Of a stretch of 64,000 nt of DNA, positions 55,741 through 64,000 are shown one piece after another. How positions within the stretch are numbered: the stretch's first letter is position 1; each line of letters opens with the position of its first letter. The translations under genes and the position numbers were made by a program. The stretch spans positions 372,001 to 436,000 of the forward strand of contig QNQO01000514.1 of the NCBI GenBank assembly GCA_003290165.1, given 5' to 3'. The DNA is from Berberis thunbergii. Taxonomy: Eukaryota; Streptophyta; Magnoliopsida; Ranunculales; Berberidaceae. A model generated the notes under the pieces. The model was given only the letters and a program-made list of their open reading frames with translations, was not told the DNA's origin and ran no database searches.

Positions 55741-58700
55741 ATGACATCTAAATCCATTTCAATAGAAACAGAAAATCTTCCCTTGTTGAAGATGGGTTCT
55801 CTCCCTAAAGACGAGATAGACGAAGAAGGTATACGAAAAGTACCCATGCTCATAGTTGTGTTTGTTTGTGCTTATGTTGTTGGTTTTGTGTTTGATCTTA
55901 TAATTTTTTGTGTTTGTGTTTGATACCCATGTTGCAGGAGTTGTGAAGGTGATAAGAGATGCACCACCCACTCATTATGCCTTCAAAATCAACTCATTCT
56001 CAGCACTTCAGAGCTCACTTGATAAGTATGAGTCAGGTGATTTTGAAGCAGAAGGATACAAATGGTACCCTTTGTAACCCATCTCTTTATTAGCTATCAT
56101 GTTGGTAAGGGTTGTAGGAGACCATGTATTGCACCACTACTGTTTAGATTAATATTGAAAAGTATGCATTGACGGTTAAAGGATCATGTAAAACCTTGTT
56201 AGGGTTTAGTTGCAAGTCATACTGGGTTATGGCCTATATTTTTTCCAAGCTGTTACTGTCAATGGGGCTCTGTTAAGTTTTACGTCTGCTTCTCAAACAA
56301 TTAGTTGATGGCTACATTGTCTTTAATGAGCTAATCGATTCAACACAGCATCGTCGGTTGGTGTGTAAATTAGATTTTACTAACGGTATTTGATCGGTGA
56401 GTCGGACCTTTGGGAGTGTTTATTAGGCGGTTTCGGTTTGGCAATAAATGGCGTCTTTAGGTGTTAAAATTTAGTCTGCTTCTGAGAGTTCGGCAAGGCG
56501 ACCCTATGTCACTGTTTCCTTTTCTCTTGTGGGAGGAGCCCTCTGTGTGCCTATAGATGCCTCGATGGAACAACTGAAGGCGATCAAAAGTCTTATTATG
56601 CTTTGACGTTAGCAGACTTAGTCCTCTAGTGTGGTTTGTATTGCCTTTGTGAGTCAATCACTTGTGCTCTTTTTTTCCCCCGTAATATAATATATTTGTT
56701 TGGTTTGCCGATCAAAGTAAAGTAGCTACTATTATCATATTGACTACTTACAAATTTAGTTTGTAAATCACTCATTCTACTTGTAGTTTGAGTTTTGGCC
56801 TTTATATTTATGGGTTAACTAGTTAAAGAGTAAAAACAATAGATTTCAGTGATTTCTAATCATATATACTGTGACTTTCTTTGCATTAATTTCAGGAAAA
56901 TGTTACTCTACCCTAATGGAAACAAGAAAAGAAATGTGAAAGATCACATTTCACTTTATTTGATGGTAGTTGACACATCATCTCTTCCTCCAGGTTGGAT
57001 GGTGAATGTAGTTTTTAGATTCTTTTTGTTTGATCAAACTCGTGACAAGTACTTGGTTCTGGAGGTACGTGAACTTTGCTTCTCATAATACTCATTGAAT
57101 TTAATTGGTAATCATGTTATGAAACAAGGTGTACTTCCAAATGCTTCATTCATGTTACCAAGCGATTGGTCATTTATATTCATACACACGAGTTTTGATA
57201 GTAACCTATTCAACAATGTACTTTATCAGCAAAATAAAATAGCTTTGATGAGTTATTTTCAGTGCAGTAATGTACATGCACATGCATGCGCATTCTCAAG
57301 TAGCCTTTCAATACTTTAATAAATAGCTTAATTATAAAATATTAGTATCGTATGAAATAAAATAGTTTTTGTTATAATCTTATGCAAATACTAACAAGTG
57401 AGTTGTTACTTATTAGGATATCTATTATTTTTGGCTAACAAGTGGATGTTTAACTGTTTATTTACTCAAACTATGAGATATATGATGTCACTAATAGATG
57501 ATAAAAGTTCAGGTGATAATTCATTTATTCAGTATCTTGGTCATTGAATGTGGGATTCAAAATTTTAGCTAATAACCTAGAAATTTGCTCATGTTTTGTG
57601 ACAATTACGATTTTTTGTTTCCTTTTCTGTTTTCAATCAATTTGGTTAATGTTCATTTTAACATATTCTAATCATTTGCCATTGAATGAATAGACATGGT
57701 AGGGAAACCCAAACGCTTTCACCATATGAAGACAGAGCACGGTTTCTCTAAGCTTTTGCCTTTAACAGCATTTGATGACCCATCTAATGGGTACCTTGTT
57801 GATGATACTTGTGTGTTTGGAGTGGAGGTTTTTATATGCAATACTACTTCAAAAGGTGAATGTTTGTCAATGATAAAGGATGTTGCTCTTTATAAGCACA
57901 CATGGACAGTTGAAAGGCTATCACAGTCACAGAAACCCCGTGATTGTAATTTTTCCAAGCTGTTCTGCACAGGAGGTCATAAATGGTATGTAGAACTTGT
58001 ACTTCAATGTGATACAGTATATTGATGATTCAATTAATAATGACCAAAAACATTATTTGCATTTTGGTTTTACTTTAGGAAAGTAGCACTATATCCCATC
58101 GGTTATTCATTAGAGCTTGGCTATGGCATGAAAGAATTATACAAGGAAGGTGCAACATCCCTCGCTTCTGCCAAATATGGCATCAAAGTATACATGGAAG
58201 ATGCAACATCCCTCGCTTCTAATCAGAAAGTGTTGACAAAAGTGAAGTGGTGCGTTAGAAGCAAAACAAATGAGGATATCATAGAAGACACAGGTAAAAC
58301 ACCTTCTTAATCTTAATGATAACGATTTATTGAAAATTGGACAAGTTTAATAGATCTGTATATTGTAATTGGTTTGTAGTCTCAAAGAAATCCGTAAAAG
58401 GGAGCTAAATGAATGTCATCGATTGAAGAGATGATTTATATCCAAAATGGTAATCTGAATCCTGTGAAAATTTTGCTGAATATCTCCAAATCAGAGTGAT
58501 ATGAAAATCTCGAGATAATGAGCAAATTGTGTACTCACCATATTCAGTATTGTAGTATAGATGGTTCTCAAATTTGTTAATACACTTTCTAGCTTTCAAC
58601 ACATTTTTCCTCAGACTAAAGAAATTTTATTTTATTTTTATGATCATTTGGACATATATTTGTATTTGAAATGACCCCTTTTGTTCTAATCAAGCCACTT

Positions 58701-59627
58701 TGTTGAACACATCACTTTCAATAAAAGCAATATTATGTGACAGTACAATCAATTTCTATAGTATCCCTGTGCCCTTTTTCCTTTGAAAATATAAAACATG
58801 CTCCTTGACTTGCCCAACTGTCGATCAAAGATGGTTAGACCTTCGGTTTTGTGAAACTTTTGGGGGCTAATGTAGATGTTGAGAGAAGTTTCAGTTTGTT
58901 ATTTTCATTTGGGTGAGATTGTGTTGAAGTTGAAATCATTATCTTTCAGATTTTTTAGTCAATTGTGATGCGAATTATATATAGCTGAGGGAGAAAGGTA
59001 CTTTGGAAGGCTTAGAAGCCATTGACAGAGGATCAAACTTAGATAGAACACCATGCTTTAAAGTTAAATTGCATAGAATTTTAATTACAGGTGCTGCTCT
59101 TTTACGCTTTCTGAGTCGGAATATCATGAAATCTGAATCAATAAATTCCATTTGAACATTTCGTGAGAAGTGAACAATTTTCATAAATTTTGACTAGATA
59201 TATCAGGTTGGGCACATGAGTGGCACTTGATTTGAAATTCAAGTAAGAAGCTGTGAACTTTGAAATTTGAGTCTATATGGTATATCAACATCATGATTTT
59301 GCTGCTACATAAGTTCTCAATCTGTAAAGTTTTATGTGCAATCCACATACATGTGGTAGGTAAAAAGGAAGACCTTCAAATAAAATCATGAAGGGGCTTA
59401 TGGTTTCTTCGGTAGGTATAAAAGAAGACCTTCAAATAAAACATCATGAAGGGGTTTATGGTTTCTTCATTCTTTTCTTTGCAGAGACTGCATGGTTCAG
59501 CTCCAGCGACCCTTCCTGGTATTTCACAGAGTTCACAAAAGTGGAGGCTTTATTGGTTAAGGATACATGCCTGATTGAAACGGAGGTGTCAGTCCTTGGA
59601 GTACTTGATCAGCTTGCAGAAGATTAA
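55741..59627 (+). pseudogene. Two-MATH-domain gene, unit 3, frameshifted in exon 3
   Basis: Exons by homology are 55741-55828, 55938-56064, 56896-57064, 57694-57985, 58079-58293 and 59485-59627. Exon 3 is 169 bp against 170 in genes 1 and 2: one T is missing in TTCTGGAGGTACG (TTCTTGGAGGTATG in the others), so normal splicing puts exon 4 out of frame within a few codons. Exon 5 is 51 bp longer because of an in-frame near-duplication of YGIKVYMEDATSLAS-like sequence (GYGMKELYKEGATSLAS). The last exon keeps the probable ancestral C-terminus (LGVLDQLAED, stop 59625-59627). All splice sites remain. A sequencing error or use of another donor could rescue it, so pseudogene status rests on one base. 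Function would be as for gene 2. Confidence 0.75.
56374..56637 (+). mobile_element. LINE reverse-transcriptase fragment in intron 2 of MATH gene 3
   Basis: This 264-bp block is absent from units 1 and 2. In broken frames it reads LAINGVFR, EFGKATLCH (shifted from RQGDPMS) and RCLDGTTEGDQK, a degraded stretch around the RT motif RQGDP of plant LINEs. No tail or target duplication is visible. Confidence 0.6.
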
Positions 59628-60377
59628 GATATATCTTGCAGAAGGAACAATAAAGAACAGGGGGAAATAGCAGTCCCCATGGCTGTCCCTTGTTGGGCTA
59701 CTGCTTCACGTCTCTGATATGTATGGTATATGGGAGGTCTATCAGCTTAGATTTGTTTGATACTATTGTGGTGATGATGCATATTACTGACTTTGTGAGG
59801 TTAGACGCGCTTGGCTACTTAATGTAAATGATGTTGGATTTAGTACGTTAGGTTGAGTCGAGTATCCTCAACACTGTAACTTGGTACTTATATAAGTGTC
59901 CGAATTTGCCTTATAAGATTGGGTTGTTACCTTTATTTTAAATCTTTTTCCAGCTAGTTAAACGTATTTGCAGGAATAAAAATGTGAATGATCACAAGAT
60001 TCTGTTTCCTTAGCGCTGCCTTCTACAAATGGGATCAGAAACAAATATGTGAATGTTCTTAGCATATGGTTGATACAAGTTCTATCCTTCTTGGTTTGGA
60101 TGCCAATTTCGTTTGCGCATTTTGTTTTGTGACTCTGAGACAACGAGCTTGGCAGCTGTTACTTGCTCTGTACCTGCACCACCGAGGTTTTATTAACCAA
60201 TACTTCTATTTATCCAGCTCTTTCTGATTGTTTTAGGGGGTTTGAGCTTTTTCTTCTTTCTCATAAAGTTCATTTTAAGTGATGTCAAGTTTATTCAAGA
60301 TTTTGCCTTTTGTTTAATAGCATTACTGGGACATTTTTTAGTGAGCAGTATGGGCTCGTTTCAGACCTCTTCCTCTT
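59628..60377. other. 3' flank of MATH gene 3
   Basis: No gene is seen. AT-rich sequence with several AATAAA-like signals (for example near 59975) is compatible with transcript ends. It runs into the T-run that marks the tail of the LINE. Confidence 0.4.
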
Positions 60378-63300
60378 TTTTTTTTTTTACGGTCAAACAT
60401 GAAGATGTTTATTAATGAAAGAAAGGGAAACAAGTTACAACGAAAAACATTCCTAAATCAAGGAATGCCAAGACACTATGAAAGTGTCAAACCCCAAATC
60501 TTTAAATAAATTACAAGCCGTACCCATGTTCCACAGTAATTCTCTAATCTCGATAAAGATAGAGTGATCCGATCTGTTTAGTCCTTCAAAAACCCTTTTA
60601 TTTCTTTCTTTCCACACACACCACATGAGAACGAGAGGGACCCTACGCCATAACCACTCCCCCCGGCAGGAAGGGTTAGCTTTGGACCACCAACTTAGCC
60701 AATCTAGAATGGAACCTTCAAACATCAGACTTAAACCGAATTCCACCAAGAAATTGTGCCAAATGGATTTGGAGAAACTGCAATGTAGCATCAAATGGTC
60801 CAGGGTCTCTTCAGATTCGTTGCAAAGCACACAAAGACTCCCAGTGAGGATTCCCATTTTTCTTAACCTATCTTTGGTCAAGATCTTCTCATGTAAAACT
60901 GACCAACAAAAGAAATTAATCCGAGGAAGAAGGTTTTTCACCCAAACCAGATTTGTGTGGGAGGAAATGAATGGGTTGGAGTGGGTCTCATAATGAGGTG
61001 CAGCCAACAAATCCGAAAATTCTTTCACCGAGAAGCCTACCCCTTTACCCTTCCACACCAAACTATCTGGTCCCTCTGAGAGCATTTGTCTATCCAATAA
61101 GTGTATAAGATTAGCAAACTCATCTAGTTCCCCAGTGTTGAGGTGTCTACGAAAGGAGAGATCCCAAGAGTTGTTGTTAGACCAAAAACTGCTCACATTC
61201 CCATATTGATTCTTGTTAATGAGAAACAACATTGGAAAAAGATCTTTCAAGGATTGGTTACTACACCAGACATCATGCCAAAAAGAGATGAGATCACCAT
61301 TTCCACATGTGAGAGAGGTGTGTGGGTAGAAAGCACTTGCGCACCGGGAGATAGATTTCCACAAAGAGCATCCGTAGGAGGTGTACTTAGTTTTCTTTTC
61401 CCAAACCCATCTATTGCGCCCATACTTGTCCATAATGAGAGATCTCCATAAATTATCTTTCTCTTCTGCAAATCGCCAAAGCCACTTAGAAAGTAAAGCA
61501 ATATTGAAAGGGAGCACCTGACGGATGCCTAAACCACCTCGAGTTTTTGGGCAACAAATTTTCTCCCAACCCACTAAATGCATCTTTCTAGAGTTATGAG
61601 TAGAACCCCAGAGGAAATCGCGCATGATCCGTTCCATCTTGGCTGCTATTGAACAGGGAACCTTGATAAGGGACAACATGAAAACCGGAATAGAAGCTAA
61701 TGTGGATTGAATAAGGGCTAGTCTGCCTGCTTTAGATAGAAGTTTGCGTTTCCAAGTCGCTAGTTTCGATTCCATTCTTTCGAGCGTCTCGTCCCAAACA
61801 ACTTTACTTTTGAAACTAGCCCCCAAAGGCATGCCCAAGTACTTAACAGGAAGGTGACCTGCTGAACAACCCAATAGACCCGCCAACTGGTGCAGGTGAG
61901 GGACATCTCCAATAGGCAAAACCTTTGATTTGTGAAAATTGATTTTCAGCCCTGAAATGACTTCGAACCAAAGCATAATTCTTTTAAGAGCAAGAACCTG
62001 AGAAGCGGAGGCATCACAAAAAAGAATAGTATCATCCGCATATTGGAGAATAGAGACAGGCGGACTACCCTTCGCGACAGAAAACCCTCTCACTAGGCCA
62101 GCATCAACTGCTTTCAGAATCATTTGAGTTAAACCTTCTGCAGCTATAGTAAAAAGAAGAGGAGACAGGGGATCACCTTGTCGCAGACCTTTTGAGCTAT
62201 TGAAGAACCCGTGCAACTGACCATTAATTTTCAGAGAAAAATTAGCTGTAGATCTGCAAGTGTGAAGCCAATCAATCCATTTGGAGTCAAACCCCATGCG
62301 AGTCATTACCAAATCCAAATATCTCCAAGAAACATTGTCAAAAGCTTTGGAGAAATCTAATTTGATAACAAGCCCTGGAACACCTTGTTTTTTTCTAGAA
62401 TCAATAATTTCATTGGCAATCAAAGGGCTATCCACCACCTGTCTTCCACTGACTGCTGCACTTTGAAAGGGAGAGATGACTGAATGAAGAACTAGTTTCA
62501 ATCTGTTAGCTAACACCTTGGCAATTATCTTATAGGCCCCGTTTAAAATACTGATAGGTCTAAAATCATTTACCGTCCGCGTTCCCGCACATTTGGGAAT
62601 GAGCGAGATGATAGTGGTGTTCAAACGCCAATCAAGAAAGTTTCTCGAGTTAAAATCTGCAACAACTTTCAGAAAATCTTTTTTGATTACCTCCCACATT
62701 TTCAAATAGAACACCATTGAGAAACCATCAAGACCTGGAGAAACTTCCGATTTTAGATCTTCCATTGCTGCTCTAATTTCCAATTCGGAAAATTGATCTA
62801 CCAATGTCGTAGCCGTAGACTGAGAGATGGACTTGAAGGTAATCCCCGAGAAGAAAGGACGCCACTCCTCATTTTCATGGAACAACTTCTTGAAGTGAGA
62901 TATCAAGAGTGCTCTAATACTGACTTCATCCACGACCAAGTCCTGATCCGTGCTAAGAGCTTCAATGGAGTTAAACAGTCGACGTCTGTTAGCCAAGGTA
63001 TGAAAGAATTTAGTCCCCTGATCCATATGACGGACCCAGTTGACTCCTGATCTAATTCTCCAAAACTCCTCATCTCTTTTGATTAATGTTGCCCACTCTT
63101 GATGCAGCTGCACTCTACAAGACCTCTCCTCAACAGTCAAGTCCCTAATCTCTTCTTCCGCATCAATGCTAGCAAGTAAAGCAGAGATATTTTGGATAGA
63201 TAGATTTGTCTTACCCCAAACTTTAGTCCTCCAATTTTTGAGATTGCATCTGAGAGCCTTAAGCTTCCACCATAAACAGTATCCTGGGTGGCCAGAGACT

Positions 63301-64000
63301 ACTGAGTTGTTCCACCAAGCTTTCATCTCCTCTGCCAGGGTAGGGTGATCAAACCAACTGTTATCGAATGAAAAAAGCCGAGTACCACCACCAATCGACG
63401 AGTTCGCAAGCAAAATCGCGTGATGGTCAGAACCTGCTGTACCCTTGAGCCATTCAACTTTATCACCAAATTTGTCGATCCAATCCACCGAGGCTAGAAA
63501 TCGATCAAGTCGACAAAGGATAGGAAGATCTCTCCGATTTGACCATGTGAATTTTCCCCCTTTTAGACTAAAATCAGCAAGCTCCACCTCATTAATGAAT
63601 TGATTGAATTTCTGCATGCTCATGGACCTCCTCCTGCATCCTTTTTTTTCATTCATATGGCGGACAACATTGAAGTCACCCGCTAACACCCATGGCGATT
63701 GCACCCAACCAGCAATGTCATATAGTTCTTCCCATAAGTGGTCTCTAAGAGAAGGATCACATGGACCATAAATGTTAGTCCCTGACCAAATTGAGTTATC
63801 CGAGATCATTTGGAATTGAATAGAAAGGGAAAAAGCCCCTTTCAACACTTCCCTCATCTGCAACAGATCAGCGTCCCAGATAGCTAGAATGCCGCCCGAG
63901 CTGCCAATGGAATCCACCATAGCCCAATCAAAAGAACTATCACCCCACAATTTTCTGATAAATTCTCTAGAACATTTCTCCAATTTAGTTTCCTGAACGA
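60378..64000 (-). mobile_element. L1-type LINE, 3' part
   Basis: The T-run at about 60378-60390 is the poly(A) tail of a minus-strand element. It is followed by a short 3' UTR and an uninterrupted ORF2. The 5' part lies beyond the window, so ORF1 and the target duplication cannot be seen. Confidence 0.92.
60453..64000 (-). CDS. LINE ORF2: endonuclease-reverse transcriptase (partial at window edge)
   Basis: The frame is open from the window edge to a stop at 60453, more than 1,176 codons, with no break. The visible sequence begins VQETKLEKCSREF, the N-terminal QETK motif of the AP-type endonuclease, so only a few codons are missing. Other endonuclease motifs are LAGDFNVVRHM (about residue 100) and GSDHHAILL. 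The reverse transcriptase has SPGLDGFSM, FRPISILNGAYKIIAKVLAN, VIKLDFSKAFDNV, GLRQGDPLSPLLF and the catalytic YADDTILF (about residue 648, near 62035). Near the C-terminus zf-RVT reads CVLCNESEETLDHLMLHC (about 60830). Unlike the LINE fragments at 32 and 41 kb there is no RNase H after zf-RVT. The intact frame suggests a young and possibly competent copy. Confidence 0.95.
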   Translation of the reverse strand, partial: VQETKLEKCSREFIRKLWGDSSFDWAMVDSIGSSGGILAIWDADLLQMREVLKGAFSLSIQFQMISDNSIWSGTNIYGPCDPSLRDHLWEELYDIAGWVQSPWVLAGDFNVVRHMNEKKGCRRRSMSMQKFNQFINEVELADFSLKGGKFTWSNRRDLPILCRLDRFLASVDWIDKFGDKVEWLKGTAGSDHHAILLANSSIGGGTRLFSFDNSWFDHPTLAEEMKAWWNNSVVSGHPGYCLWWKLKALRCNLKNWRTKVWGKTNLSIQNISALLASIDAEEEIRDLTVEERSCRVQLHQEWATLIKRDEEFWRIRSGVNWVRHMDQGTKFFHTLANRRRLFNSIEALSTDQDLVVDEVSIRALLISHFKKLFHENEEWRPFFSGITFKSISQSTATTLVDQFSELEIRAAMEDLKSEVSPGLDGFSMVFYLKMWEVIKKDFLKVVADFNSRNFLDWRLNTTIISLIPKCAGTRTVNDFRPISILNGAYKIIAKVLANRLKLVLHSVISPFQSAAVSGRQVVDSPLIANEIIDSRKKQGVPGLVIKLDFSKAFDNVSWRYLDLVMTRMGFDSKWIDWLHTCRSTANFSLKINGQLHGFFNSSKGLRQGDPLSPLLFTIAAEGLTQMILKAVDAGLVRGFSVAKGSPPVSILQYADDTILFCDASASQVLALKRIMLWFEVISGLKINFHKSKVLPIGDVPHLHQLAGLLGCSAGHLPVKYLGMPLGASFKSKVVWDETLERMESKLATWKRKLLSKAGRLALIQSTLASIPVFMLSLIKVPCSIAAKMERIMRDFLWGSTHNSRKMHLVGWEKICCPKTRGGLGIRQVLPFNIALLSKWLWRFAEEKDNLWRSLIMDKYGRNRWVWEKKTKYTSYGCSLWKSISRCASAFYPHTSLTCGNGDLISFWHDVWCSNQSLKDLFPMLFLINKNQYGNVSSFWSNNNSWDLSFRRHLNTGELDEFANLIHLLDRQMLSEGPDSLVWKGKGVGFSVKEFSDLLAAPHYETHSNPFISSHTNLVWVKNLLPRINFFCWSVLHEKILTKDRLRKMGILTGSLCVLCNESEETLDHLMLHCSFSKSIWHNFLVEFGLSLMFEGSILDWLSWWSKANPSCRGEWLWRRVPLVLMWCVWKERNKRVFEGLNRSDHSIFIEIRELLWNMGTACNLFKDLGFDTFIVSWHSLI

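Noticed and set aside
1..64000. CRISPR arrays, tRNA or rRNA genes
   Set aside because: No regular spacer-repeat array or cloverleaf-like segment was noticed; the tRNA-like strings found are primer-binding sites of LTR elements.

Overview
This is nuclear DNA from a flowering plant, most likely a eudicot. The reasons are AT-rich, intron-bearing genes with TATA boxes close to the start codon, a restorer-of-fertility-like (RFL) P-class PPR family, plant MATH-domain genes, and typical plant transposons (Ty3/gypsy, Ty1/copia solo LTR, RTE and L1 LINEs, hAT, Mutator-like MITEs, a Tourist MITE). I cannot name the species. No RNA gene, CRISPR or prokaryotic operon was seen.

Region 1 (1-18.4 kb) is a small PPR cluster. 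An RTE LINE tail (1-175) is followed by a minus-strand RFL-PPR pseudogene (803-7699). That pseudogene is split by a 4.9-kb Ty3/gypsy element with complete LTRs and a 5-bp target duplication, and has a copia solo LTR in its 5' region. Diverging from it is the only intact PPR gene (9829-11757, 642 codons), preceded by two GC-rich hairpin MITEs. Downstream are 5 kb of noncoding sequence, a foldback element, a third degenerate PPR fragment (about 17.1 kb) and a hAT transposase tail.

Region 2 (18.4-30.7 kb) is transposon-rich spacer. It holds several MITEs, an L1 ORF1 remnant without ORF2 (22.1-25.1 kb), and a 4.6-kb near-perfect palindrome (26069-30670) with a 9-bp target duplication. The palindrome is a Mutator-like element whose two 1.67-kb arms both carry exons of an expansin-like A gene.

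Region 3 (20.9-59.6 kb, enclosing region 2's insertions) is a three-unit tandem duplication. Each unit has, in order, a common spacer, a minus-strand MATH pseudogene and a plus-strand six-exon MATH gene with two MATH domains (35.9-39.5, 44.5-48.1 and 55.7-59.6 kb). Unit 2's gene is cleanly open (341 aa). Unit 1's gene is open only from an internal ATG and ends in transposon-derived sequence. Unit 3's gene has a 1-bp deletion in exon 3. Because the units are paralogous, the unoccupied site of most insertions is visible in a sister copy, so the order of events can be read: a hairpin MITE and a truncated LINE are shared by units 1 and 2, while the palindrome, a 1.06-kb Mutator-like element, a copy-2 hairpin, a Tourist MITE, a LINE RT fragment and a large-LTR retrotransposon remnant are private to single units.

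Region 4 (60.4-64.0 kb) is the 3' part of an L1-type LINE with an uninterrupted ORF2 (endonuclease, reverse transcriptase, zf-RVT) that runs off the right edge.
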